From Sphaerotilus sulfidivorans (GTDB lineage Bacteria > Pseudomonadota > Gammaproteobacteria > Burkholderiales > Burkholderiaceae_C): a stretch of DNA of 41,022 nt. Both the position numbers and the translations under genes were made by a program. This document shows, piece after piece, positions 16,037-24,066 of the stretch. The stretch's first letter is position 1; each line of letters starts with the position of its first letter. The DNA lies in contig NZ_JACCPY010000034.1 in NCBI RefSeq assembly GCF_013426975.1, forward strand, positions 1-41,022, given 5' to 3'. Below the pieces are notes generated by a model that had not been told where the DNA came from, did not search any database, and saw nothing but the letters and a program-made list of their open reading frames with translations.

Positions 16037-17818
16037 TCAGTGCTCGGTGCCGAGGTAGGCCGCGCGCACCTCGGGGCTGTCCTGCACCTCGGCCGGCGTG
16101 CCCTCGATCAGCTTGGTGCCGAACTCCATCACCACGATGCGGTCGGTCAGGTTCATGACGAAGTCCATGTCGTGCTCGACCAGCAGCAGGCTCATGCCCT
16201 CGCCTTTCAGCTGGCGCAGCACCGCAGCCAGTGCCTGCTTTTCCTTGTGGCGCAGGCCGGCGGCCGGCTCGTCGAGCAGCAGCAGCGCCGGGTCGGTGCA
16301 CAGCGCGCGCGCGATCTCCATCAGCCGCGCCGGGCCCAGCGCCAGGTTGCCGGCCAGCTCGTGCATCTGCTCCTTCATGCCGATGCGCTCGAGCTGGCGC
16401 TCGGCCTCGCGGAAGAGGCGGCGCTCCTCGTCGCGGTCCAGCCGCAGCATCGCCTGCGCCATGCCGGCCGAGCTGCGCAGATAGCCGCCCAGCGCGACGT
16501 TCTCCAGCACCGTCATGTCCGGCAGCATCTTGACGTGCTGGAAGGTGCGGCTCATGCCGCGCCGCGCGATCTCGCGCGAGGCCAGCGCCGAGACATCCTC
16601 GCCGCGGAAGCTGACCCGCCCGGAGGTCTTCGACAGCACGCCCGAGATCAGGTTGAAGGTGGTCGACTTGCCCGCGCCGTTCGGGCCGATCAGGCCGATG
16701 ATCTCGCCGGCGCGGATCCGGAACGACACATCGTTGACCGCCACCAGGCCGCCGAACTGCTTGCGCACCCGGTCGACCTCGAGCAGCAGTTCGCCCGGCG
16801 CCGGCTTGGCGCGCTCGGGCAGCGGCGCGGCGTCGGCCCAGTCGCGCACCCGGCGCTTCTCCGGCAGGAAGCGCGCGAACAGGCGCTCGATGTGCGGCCA
16901 CAGGCCCTCGGAGGCGTACTTCAGCACCACCACCAGCACCAGGCCGAAGACGATGACCTCGTAGTTGCCGCTGGTGCCGATCAGCCGCGGCAGCCAGTCC
17001 TTGAGCTGATCCTCGGTCAGCTTGACCAGTGCCGCGCCGGTGAAGGCGCCCCAGACATGGCCGACGCCGCCCAGCACCGCCATGAACAGGTACTCGATGC
17101 CCTTCGACAGCGAGAAGGGCGAGGGATTGACGGTGCGCTGGAAGTGCGCAAAGAGCCAGCCCGAGACCGAGGCCAGCATCGCCGCCAGCACGAAGATCTG
17201 GACCTTGTAGCGGTAGGTGGAGATGCCCATCGCCTCGGCCATGGTCGTGCCGCCCTTGAGCGCCCGGATCGCGCGGCCGCTGCGCGAGTCCAGCAGGTGG
17301 ATGACCGCCAGCGCCGCCAGCAGCGCGATCACCCAGATCACGTAGAAGTAGCTGCGACCGGAGCCGAGATCGAGGCCGAACAGGCTCAGCGCCGGCACGC
17401 CCAGGATGCCGTCGTACTTGCCCAGCATCTCCATGTTCGACATGGTGTAGTAGAGCGCCAGCGCCCAGGCGATGGTCGCCAGCGGCAGGTAGTGGCCCGA
17501 CATGCGCAGCGTGACGGCGGCCAGCACCAGCGCCACGACCACGGTGATGCCCAGGCCGATGAACAGCGTCAGCCAGGGCGACAGCCCGACATTCACCGCC
17601 AGCGTGGCCGCGGTGTAGGCGCCGATGCCGACGAAGGCGGCCTGGCCGAAGGAGGTGAGGCCGGCCACGCCCGTCAGCAGCACCAGGCCGAGCGAGACGA
17701 TGGCATTCAGGCCGATGTAGTTGAGCTGGGTGATCCAGAACTCGGGAACCGGCAGGACCGGCAGCAGCGCAAGCAGCGCGGCGAAGGCGATGAACCAGCG
17801 TGTACGGGCCGACACCAC
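16037..17818 (-). CDS. livMG: fused LivM permease - LivG ATPase of a branched-chain-type ABC importer
   Basis: One polypeptide (593 aa) carries both the permease and an ATPase. The permease (residues 1-305) has about nine membrane segments and the LivM motif FGQAAFVGIGAY. After a charged linker, the ATPase has Walker A GPNGAGKST near 378-386 and Walker B LLLLDEPAAGL. Its signature region reads LALGPARLMEIARAL instead of the usual LAYGQQRRLEIAR. The start is decided by AGGAGG (17825-17830), 6 nt before GTG 17818, one base after the livH stop. GTG 17845 and ATG 17833 are in frame but have no Shine-Dalgarno. The fusion is common in Burkholderiales. Confidence 0.92.
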   Translation of the reverse strand: MVSARTRWFIAFAALLALLPVLPVPEFWITQLNYIGLNAIVSLGLVLLTGVAGLTSFGQAAFVGIGAYTAATLAVNVGLSPWLTLFIGLGITVVVALVLAAVTLRMSGHYLPLATIAWALALYYTMSNMEMLGKYDGILGVPALSLFGLDLGSGRSYFYVIWVIALLAALAVIHLLDSRSGRAIRALKGGTTMAEAMGISTYRYKVQIFVLAAMLASVSGWLFAHFQRTVNPSPFSLSKGIEYLFMAVLGGVGHVWGAFTGAALVKLTEDQLKDWLPRLIGTSGNYEVIVFGLVLVVVLKYASEGLWPHIERLFARFLPEKRRVRDWADAAPLPERAKPAPGELLLEVDRVRKQFGGLVAVNDVSFRIRAGEIIGLIGPNGAGKSTTFNLISGVLSKTSGRVSFRGEDVSALASREIARRGMSRTFQHVKMLPDMTVLENVALGGYLRSSAGMAQAMLRLDRDEERRLFREAERQLERIGMKEQMHELAGNLALGPARLMEIARALCTDPALLLLDEPAAGLRHKEKQALAAVLRQLKGEGMSLLLVEHDMDFVMNLTDRIVVMEFGTKLIEGTPAEVQDSPEVRAAYLGTEH

Positions 17819-17819
17819 G

Positions 17820-18857
17820 TCAATCCTCCTCATGATGCGGGTCACGCAGCGAACGCCACAGCAGGACCGGCAGGATGGAGGTGAACACGATCACCTCCTT
17901 GAACGAACTGGCCCAGAACGAGCCGAACGATTCGAGCAGTCCGACGCCCATCGCGCCGACCAGGGCCAGCGGATAGCTCGACAGCCCGGCGAAGACCGCC
18001 GCGACGAAGCCCTTCAGGCCGATCAGGAAGCCCGAGTCGTAGAACACCGTGGTGGTCGGCCCGATCAGCAGGCCCGAGAGCGCGCCGATGAAGGCTGCCA
18101 TCGTGAAGCTCAGCCGGCCGGCCTGCACCGTCGAGATGCCCATCAGCCGCGCGCCGACCCGGTTCACCGCGGTCGCGCGCAGGGCCTTGCCGTACAGCGA
18201 GCGCTCGAAGAACAGCCACAGCATCACGATCAGCGCCGCCGAGGCCAGGAAGATGATGATCGTCTGGCCCGAGAGCATCAGCGGCCCGGCCGAGAAGCGC
18301 TCGTCCCAGAAGCTCGGGTTGCGGAAGCCCTCGGCGCCGAAGAACAGCAGGCCCAGGCCCAGCAGCGCGAAATGCACGCCCACCGAGACGATCAGCAGCA
18401 CCAGCACGGTGGCGTCGGCCAGCGACTCGTAGGCCAGCCGATAGGTCAGCCCGCCCAGCGGCGTGACGATGGCCAGCGTCAGCAGCGCCTGCGCCACCAG
18501 CGGCAGCTGCATCGGCGCCACCGTGATGGCCAGCGCCGCCACCGCCACCGGCACCGCCAGCGTCAGGCCGGCCTCGCGCAGCAGCAGCGCGGTCGGCCGG
18601 CCCTGGCGCAGGCCCTGCACCAGCGTGGTCAGCGCCACCAGCACTGCCATGATCAGCAGCAGCCAGACGGTGCCCGGCACCTGGCCGGTCTGCAGCAGCG
18701 CCAGCGTCAGCGCCCCGAAGGCGACGAACTCGCCCTGCGGGATGAAGATCACCCGGGTCACGGCGAAGAGCAGCACCGTCGCGGTGGCCAGGAGCGCGTA
18801 GACCGCGCCGTTGGTCACCCCGTCGAGTGCGAGGATGCTTGCGATCGAGAAGTCCAT
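17820..18857 (-). CDS. livH: branched-chain-type ABC transporter permease LivH
   Basis: A 345-aa inner-membrane permease with eight or nine hydrophobic segments. The LivH-type start is [25 protein letters not shown], and there is an internal EAA-like region [15 protein letters not shown]. The C-terminal half, [30 protein letters not shown], is typical of LivH homologues that accompany LivMG fusions. It lies 51 bp after livK and is followed almost without a gap by livMG. Confidence 0.94.
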   Translation of the reverse strand: MDFSIASILALDGVTNGAVYALLATATVLLFAVTRVIFIPQGEFVAFGALTLALLQTGQVPGTVWLLLIMAVLVALTTLVQGLRQGRPTALLLREAGLTLAVPVAVAALAITVAPMQLPLVAQALLTLAIVTPLGGLTYRLAYESLADATVLVLLIVSVGVHFALLGLGLLFFGAEGFRNPSFWDERFSAGPLMLSGQTIIIFLASAALIVMLWLFFERSLYGKALRATAVNRVGARLMGISTVQAGRLSFTMAAFIGALSGLLIGPTTTVFYDSGFLIGLKGFVAAVFAGLSSYPLALVGAMGVGLLESFGSFWASSFKEVIVFTSILPVLLWRSLRDPHHEED

Positions 18858-18908
18858 GGGTTCGTCTCGTGCGGGCCCGCGCTGGCAGCGGCACGGGCGG
18901 GGCGGTTG

Positions 18909-20090
18909 TTACTCGACCTTCCAGTCGCCGTTGACCACCTTGAGGATCACGCCGGTCTCGGTGGTGAAGCCCCAGTGGTTGTCCTTCGCATAGGTCAGGA
19001 CGCCGTGCGAGACGACGGTGCGGCCCATCGTCTCGACCGCGTCCTTCAGCGCGGCGCGGAATTCCGGCGTGCCGGGCTTGCCCTTCTTCAGCGCCACCGG
19101 CACCACCTTCTCCAGCACCAGCGCCGCGTCATAGGCGTGGCCGGCGAACTGGTTGCGCGAGCCCGCGCCATGGGCCTTCTCGTACTTCTGCACGAAGTCG
19201 AGCGCGACCTTCTTCGACGGGTGGCTGTCGGGCAGCTGCTCGCCGATCACCGCCGTGCCGGAGACGACATAGGCGCCCTCGACATCCTTGCCGCCGATGC
19301 GCATCAGGTCACGGGTGGCCGCGGCATGGGTCTGGTAGATCCTGCCCTTGTAGCCGCGCTCGACGACCGCCTTGTGCGGCATCGCCGCGCCCGAGCCCGA
19401 GGCGACGATCAGCATCGCGTCCGGGTTGGCGGCCACCAGCTTGAGCGCCTGCGCAGTCACGCTGGTGTCGGAGCGGGCGAAGCGCTCGGTGGCCACCACC
19501 TTGATCTCGGGCGCGATCTTCGCGGCCTCGGCCTGGAAGTCCTTCAGCCAGCTCTCGCCGTAGGCGTCGGTGTAGCCCAGGAAGCCGACCGACTTCACGC
19601 CGAGCTTCTTCATGTGCGTCAGCAGCGCATGCGACATCACCGCGTTGGACTGCGGCAGCCGGAAGGCCCAGGCGTCCTTGCCGGCCTGCAGCACCGCCGG
19701 CGAGAACATGAAGTGCGGCGTGCTGGCGGCCGCGACGGTGTCGGACATCGCGATGGCCACCGGCGTGGCGGCCGAGCCCATGACGATGTCGGCCTTGTCC
19801 TGGGTGACGAAGCGCTGCGCGTTCTGCACGCCCTTGGTCGGGTCGGTGGCGTCATCGAGCACGATGACATTGAGCTTCTCGCCGGCGATCGAGGTCGGCC
19901 ACAGCTTGATCGCATTGCCCATCGGAATGCCCAGGCCGCTGGCCGGCCCGGTCAGCGGCAGCGACACCCCGATGGTGATGTCGGCCATCGCCGCGCCCGA
20001 CACCGCCCACAGCGCCGCGCTGGCGAGCAGGGTCTTCAGGAGCGGCTTGCTGGCGTTCTCTTGCGTCTCTTGCGTCTTGTGCGTCGTCAT
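18909..20090 (-). CDS. livK: periplasmic substrate-binding protein of the Liv-type ABC importer
   Basis: A 393-aa type I periplasmic binding protein with a signal peptide (hydrophobic stretch LLASAALWAVSGAAMA, cleavage expected after AMA near residue 36). The mature part begins DITIGVSLPLTGPASGLG, the standard Peripla_BP_6 opening, and contains GYTDAYGESWLKDF. Related proteins bind aromatic acids (for example p-coumarate in Rhodopseudomonas) as well as amino acids. The cluster suggests a phenylpropenoid ligand. ATG 20090 is preceded by GGAGGAAGAC, a strong ribosome site. A TetR-type palindrome lies 72-87 bp upstream. Confidence 0.92.
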   Translation of the reverse strand: MTTHKTQETQENASKPLLKTLLASAALWAVSGAAMADITIGVSLPLTGPASGLGIPMGNAIKLWPTSIAGEKLNVIVLDDATDPTKGVQNAQRFVTQDKADIVMGSAATPVAIAMSDTVAAASTPHFMFSPAVLQAGKDAWAFRLPQSNAVMSHALLTHMKKLGVKSVGFLGYTDAYGESWLKDFQAEAAKIAPEIKVVATERFARSDTSVTAQALKLVAANPDAMLIVASGSGAAMPHKAVVERGYKGRIYQTHAAATRDLMRIGGKDVEGAYVVSGTAVIGEQLPDSHPSKKVALDFVQKYEKAHGAGSRNQFAGHAYDAALVLEKVVPVALKKGKPGTPEFRAALKDAVETMGRTVVSHGVLTYAKDNHWGFTTETGVILKVVNGDWKVE

Positions 20091-20161
20091 GTCTTCCTCC
20101 GGGGTCCGGTGAGGTGGTGGCACTGTGCCGTTGAGGGAAATCAAGGACCATGCGGATATTC

Positions 20162-20177
20162 CCGACCGTCCGGTCGG
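20162..20177. promoter_or_regulatory. TetR-type operator-like palindrome upstream of livK
   Basis: A perfect inverted repeat CCGACCG-TC-CGGTCGG sits between the SDR stop and the livK start. Palindromes built on ACCGACCGGTCGGT are bound by TetR-family regulators of aromatic and acyl-CoA catabolism; this one has a 2-bp central insertion. No TetR gene is in the window. It suggests an internal, separately controlled promoter for the transporter part of the gene run. Confidence 0.5.
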
Positions 20178-20219
20178 TCTATCCGTCGTCGTTCTGCATC
20201 GTGTCCTGTGTGCGCCGGT

Positions 20220-20990
20220 TCAGCGCGGCGCCAGTCGCAGCGCGCCGTCGAGGCGGATGACCTCGCCGTTGAGGTGGCCGTTGGCGACGATGTGGGCTGC
20301 CAGCATCGCGAACTCGGCCGGGTCGCCCAGCCGTTTCGGGAAGGGAATCGCCGCGGCCAGCGACTGCTGCACCGCCTCGGGCAGCTCGTTCATCAGCGGC
20401 GTGGCGAACAGGCCCGGCGCGATCGTGCAGACCCGGATGCCCCACTGCGCGAGGTCGCGCGCCAGCGGCAGCGTCATGCCGACCACGCCGCCCTTGCTGG
20501 CCGCATAGGCCTCCTGGCCGACCTGGCCGTCGAAGGCCGCGACCGAGGCGGTGTTGACGATGACGCCGCGCTCGCCGGCGGTGCCCTCCAGCGGCTCGAG
20601 CTTCGCGATGCGTGCGGCCGCCAGCCGGACCATGTTGTAGGTGCCCAGCAGGTTGACGCGCACCACCCGCTCGAAGTCCTCCAGCGGCGCGGGCGAGCCG
20701 TCGCGCTGGATCACCCGCTTGGCGGTGCCGATGCCGGCGATGTTCATCAGGATGCGCGCGGGTCCGAGCGCAGCCTCGGCGGCATCGAGCGCGGCCGAGA
20801 CGCTGGCGCTGTCGGTGATGTCGCAGCGCAGCGCCAGGCCGCCGATCTCGGCGGCGACCGCCTCGGCGCCGGCGGCGTTGACATCGAGCACCGCGACCTT
20901 CGCGCCCTGGCGGGCCAGCTCGCGGGCGACCGCGGCGCCGAGGCCGGAGCCGCCGCCGGTGACGAGGGCGGTGTGTCCTGGGATCTGCAT
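20220..20990 (-). CDS. short-chain dehydrogenase, 3-hydroxyacyl-CoA dehydrogenase type
   Basis: A 256-aa classical SDR. The cofactor motif TGGGSGLG is at about residues 11-18, and an Asp after beta-2 (VLDVN) indicates NAD(H). The NxAG motif appears as NIAGIG, and the active site is Ser in [10 protein letters not shown] with YAASKGG. It ends like the HSD17B10/type II 3-hydroxyacyl-CoA dehydrogenases ([13 protein letters not shown]). Here it would oxidise 3-hydroxy-3-arylpropanoyl-CoA to the 3-keto thioester, the role of CouN-type enzymes. It lies 78 bp after the ligase with a REP-like hairpin between. Confidence 0.9.
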   Translation of the reverse strand: MQIPGHTALVTGGGSGLGAAVARELARQGAKVAVLDVNAAGAEAVAAEIGGLALRCDITDSASVSAALDAAEAALGPARILMNIAGIGTAKRVIQRDGSPAPLEDFERVVRVNLLGTYNMVRLAAARIAKLEPLEGTAGERGVIVNTASVAAFDGQVGQEAYAASKGGVVGMTLPLARDLAQWGIRVCTIAPGLFATPLMNELPEAVQQSLAAAIPFPKRLGDPAEFAMLAAHIVANGHLNGEVIRLDGALRLAPR

Positions 20991-21006
20991 GGGAGGGGTT
21001 CCTTCG

Positions 21007-21033
21007 TGGGTCCCCGCCTGCGCGGGGATGACG
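21007..21033. repeat. REP-like short palindromic element
   Basis: TCCCCGC-CTGC-GCGGGGA (21011-21028), flanked by GTGG and TGACG, matches the common proteobacterial intergenic palindrome of the form tcccCGCctgcGCGggga-tgacg. It lies between the ligase and SDR genes and could affect mRNA stability. I found no second copy in the window. Confidence 0.5.
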
Positions 21034-21068
21034 GAATCAAGCGGGTGGCGTGCGGGCGCGCTCGGCGC

Positions 21069-22973
21069 TCAGCCGCGGCGCGGCAGGATCAGGAAGGGAT
21101 CGCTCTCGCGGCCCTCGTACATCGCCTCGACCAGCGCGGCGCGGTGCTGCAGCACCGCACGCTGGTTGATCGAGCCCTTGTCGGTGACCTCGCCCTTGTC
21201 GATCGAGGGCGGCTCGGCCAGCACATGCAGCCGCGCCGGCCGGTTGGCGCTGCCGGTGCCCTCGCACCAGAGCCGGTCGGCGAGCTGCTGGAAGAAGTCG
21301 CGCACCGCGGGCGTGTGCAGCAGCTCCGGCACCGGCAGCGCCTCGGCCTCCAGCCCGTCGGCGGCGGCCAGGCGGCGGCATTCGTCCAGGCGCGGGAAGA
21401 TCAGCAGGCCGATCTCGTCGCGGTTCAGGCCGGCGACCACCACGTCCTGGATGCAGGGCGCGCCGGCCAGCGTGACCCGGGCGCGCAGGGGGCCGACGCT
21501 GACGAAGGTGCCGGTCGAGAGCTTGAAGTCCTCGGCGGTGCGGCCGTCGAAGACCAGGCCGCGCGCCGGATGCGCCGGATCGACGAACTTCGCCGCGTCG
21601 CCGGTGCGGTAGAAGCCGTCTTCGTCGAAGGCGGCCGCGGTCTGCTCGGGCGCGCGCCAGTAGCCCGGCGTGACGTTGGGGCCGCGGAAGCGGATCTCGG
21701 TCTTGGCGTGCGGGTCGCCAGCGGCGCCGTCGCGCACCAGCTTGACCTCGACGCCCGGCACCGGCAGGCCGATCCAGCCCGAGCGCACATCGGTGCCGAC
21801 CGCGAAGGTGCACGACGGCGCCGTCTCGGTCATGCCCAGCCCGGTGATGATGCGCACCCGCTCGCCGATCTCGGCCTCGCCGTGGGCGTCGAGCCGGTCC
21901 CAGACCGCCTGGCTCAGGCCGGCGCCGGCGAACATGAAGGCCTGGACCCGCGAGAACAGCGTGCGTCGCAGCAGCGGATCGTGGTCCATCGCGCTGGCGA
22001 TCTCCTCGAAGCCCTTCGGGACATTGAAGTAGACCGTGGGCGCGATCTCGCGCAGGTTGCGCAGCGTCTCGGCGATGCCCTTCGGCGTGGGCTTGCCCTC
22101 GTCGATGTAGAGCGTGCCGCCGTTGTAGAGCACGATGCCGACGTTGTGGTTGCCGCCGAAGGTGTGGTTCCACGGCAGCCAGTCGACCAGCACCGGCGGC
22201 TCGTCGGCCAGGAAGGCCAGGCACTGGCGCAGCATCTGCTGGTTGGCGCAGATCATGCGCTGGGTGTTGATCACCGCCTTGGGCAGCTTGGTCGAGCCGG
22301 AGGTGAACAGGAACTTGGCGATGGTGTCGGGGCCGACCCGGTCGTGTGCGGCATCGCCCGTGGGGCCGGGTTCGGTGGCCAGCAGCGCGGCGAAGGGCGT
22401 GACCGGGCGCTCGTCGAGCGCGCCGGCAGTCAGCACCACCTCGACCTCGGGGCCGAAGACCGCCTCGATCGCTCGCCCGTAGGCCGGCGAGGCCGCGAAC
22501 ACCAGCCCCGGCGTGACCGTCTGCGCGATGTGGCGCAGCTTGCCGAAGTCCTGCGACACCAGCGAGTAGGCCGAGGACACCGGCACCACCGGCACGCCCG
22601 CCCACATCGCCCCCATCACCAGCGACAGGTGCTCGAGGTCGTTGTCGGACAGGATCAGCACCGGCCGCTCGGCCGACAGGCCGCGGTCGGTCAGCGCCTG
22701 GCCGATGGCGCGGGCGCGCTGGCGCATCTCGGCGTAGCTGATGTGAACCCAGTCGCCGCCGCTACCTCCGTCAGCCGCCGGCGTGCGCCGGGCGACGAAG
22801 GTGCGCTCGGGCGCTTCCTCGGCCCATTGGTCGAGGCAGTCGGTCAGGCGTGCCGGGTACCAGCCCAGCGGCTCGGTCGAGCGCAGCAGCAGAGGGCCGT
22901 CGTCGCGGGTCTCGAGCTGCGCGTCGACGCAGCCGCCGACACGGGCGTCACGGTAGCGGGGCGAGATGCTCAT
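21069..22973 (-). CDS. fcs: feruloyl-CoA synthase family acid-CoA ligase
   Basis: ATP-dependent CoA ligase (634 aa, family length) that activates ferulate, p-coumarate or caffeate to the CoA thioester via an acyl-AMP. The AMP-binding P-loop reads FTSGSTKLPKAVINTQRM. The subgroup hallmark DWLPWNHTFGGNHNVG, followed by LYNGGTLYIDEGKPTP, is specific to feruloyl-CoA synthases. Later come TGLGMTETAP and FYRTGDAAKF. The C-terminal domain has FDGRTAEDFKLSTGTFVSVGPLR, and DKGEVTDKGSINQR carries the usual lysines. It starts 4 bp after the crotonase stop, with GGAGG upstream. Exact acid preference cannot be read from sequence. Confidence 0.93.
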   Translation of the reverse strand: MSISPRYRDARVGGCVDAQLETRDDGPLLLRSTEPLGWYPARLTDCLDQWAEEAPERTFVARRTPAADGGSGGDWVHISYAEMRQRARAIGQALTDRGLSAERPVLILSDNDLEHLSLVMGAMWAGVPVVPVSSAYSLVSQDFGKLRHIAQTVTPGLVFAASPAYGRAIEAVFGPEVEVVLTAGALDERPVTPFAALLATEPGPTGDAAHDRVGPDTIAKFLFTSGSTKLPKAVINTQRMICANQQMLRQCLAFLADEPPVLVDWLPWNHTFGGNHNVGIVLYNGGTLYIDEGKPTPKGIAETLRNLREIAPTVYFNVPKGFEEIASAMDHDPLLRRTLFSRVQAFMFAGAGLSQAVWDRLDAHGEAEIGERVRIITGLGMTETAPSCTFAVGTDVRSGWIGLPVPGVEVKLVRDGAAGDPHAKTEIRFRGPNVTPGYWRAPEQTAAAFDEDGFYRTGDAAKFVDPAHPARGLVFDGRTAEDFKLSTGTFVSVGPLRARVTLAGAPCIQDVVVAGLNRDEIGLLIFPRLDECRRLAAADGLEAEALPVPELLHTPAVRDFFQQLADRLWCEGTGSANRPARLHVLAEPPSIDKGEVTDKGSINQRAVLQHRAALVEAMYEGRESDPFLILPRRG

Positions 22974-22977
22974 GGTC

Positions 22978-23808
22978 TCAGTCCTCCGACTTCACGACCT
23001 TGCCGGCACGGCCTTCGAGGAAGGCGCGCAGCCGCGCCTGCGCCTCGGGCGTGTTGCTGGCCGAGGCGGCCATCAGCGATTCGGCGAACAGGCCCTCCGA
23101 CGGGCTCATCTCGACGATGCGCGGCAGCGCGTGCATCACCGCGAACGCGGTCATCGGTGCGTTGCCGGCGATCTTGCGGGCCAGCTCGATGCCCTTGGCC
23201 AGGCCGGCGCCGTCGCCGACGCGGTAGTTGACGATGCCGTAGCGCTCGCCCTGGTCGGCGTCGAAGACGCGGCCGGTCAGCATCATGTCGGTCATGCGCG
23301 CCGCGCCCATCAGGCGCGGAATGCGCACCGAGCCGCCGCCGCCGACGAAGATGCCGCGCTGGCCTTCGGGCAGGCCGAAGTAGGCCGAGTCCTCGGCGAC
23401 GCGGATGTGGCAGGAGGCCGCCAGCTCCAGCCCGCCGCCGACCACCGCGCCGTGCAGCACCGCGATCACCGGCACGCGGCCGAACTGGATCGCGTCGAAG
23501 GCGGCATGCCAGCCGCGCGAGTGCAGGATCGCGGCGTGGATGTCGCGCTCGACCAGCTCGGAGAGGTCCAGCCCGGCGCAGAAGTGCGCGCCCTCGCCGC
23601 TGACCACCACCGCACGCACGTCGGCGGGCAGGTTGACGAAGGCGGTGTGCAGCTGCGCGATCAGGCCGTCGTTGATCGCGTTGCGCTTGACCGGGCGGTT
23701 CAGGCGGATGTGCAGCACCGCGCCGTCCTGGCTGATCTGCAGCAGCTCGAGGCCGGCCAGCAGGCCGGTCGCGGGGGTGAAGGTGGCGTCGGGGGCAGGC
23801 GTGCTCAT
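22978..23808 (-). CDS. enoyl-CoA hydratase/isomerase (crotonase), hydroxycinnamoyl-CoA hydratase candidate
   Basis: A 276-aa crotonase. The oxyanion-hole segments (HFCAGLDLSEL and HGAVVGGGLEL) are present. Both hydratase glutamates are retained: Glu in GGGLE and Glu in FGLPEGQRG. It does not show the sequence features of the hydroxycinnamoyl-CoA hydratase/lyases that release vanillin. Simple hydration to the 3-hydroxy thioester is more likely, as for CouM-type enzymes. It is first in the minus-strand gene run, with a MarR-type palindrome 57-77 bp upstream. The N-terminal 20 residues before the fold are Pro/Thr-rich. Confidence 0.9.
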   Translation of the reverse strand: MSTPAPDATFTPATGLLAGLELLQISQDGAVLHIRLNRPVKRNAINDGLIAQLHTAFVNLPADVRAVVVSGEGAHFCAGLDLSELVERDIHAAILHSRGWHAAFDAIQFGRVPVIAVLHGAVVGGGLELAASCHIRVAEDSAYFGLPEGQRGIFVGGGGSVRIPRLMGAARMTDMMLTGRVFDADQGERYGIVNYRVGDGAGLAKGIELARKIAGNAPMTAFAVMHALPRIVEMSPSEGLFAESLMAASASNTPEAQARLRAFLEGRAGKVVKSED

Positions 23809-23864
23809 GTCGGGGCGGCGATGGGGGAGATCCGGGGCGTCTGACGGGCGCTTTGCAGGCCCTG

Positions 23865-23885
23865 ATGCTTAGGAAATATAAGTAT
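23865..23885. promoter_or_regulatory. MarR-type operator-like near-palindrome in the crotonase/amidohydrolase control region
   Basis: ATGCTTA-GGAAATA-TAAGTAT: 7-bp arms with one mismatch, in an AT-rich island of a GC-rich region. On the minus strand it contains TATATT (complement of 23875-23880), a possible -10 box for the crotonase operon, so a bound repressor would block it. It lies 181 bp before the divergent amidohydrolase start. Confidence 0.6.
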
Positions 23886-24066
23886 CTGGCTGTGCCCTGG
23901 ATCTCCATGAAAACCCTCGACTCACCAAATTCAACTTCCGTGCGGTGCGTTTTTACGGGTAAACCCTTGGTGTAGGGCTATTTTTTGATTACAGAATTTA
24001 AGCAAATGATCCGCAAGATCACCGACAAGCTGCCCACCAGACCGCCCACCAGACTGGACCCCGCCG

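Noticed and set aside
17721-23231. A 5.5-kb open frame on the plus strand opposite livH, livK, SDR, ligase and crotonase genes
   Set aside because: It is antisense to five well-supported genes, has Arg/His/Gln-rich low-complexity translation and no family motif. Long antisense frames are expected at this GC content.
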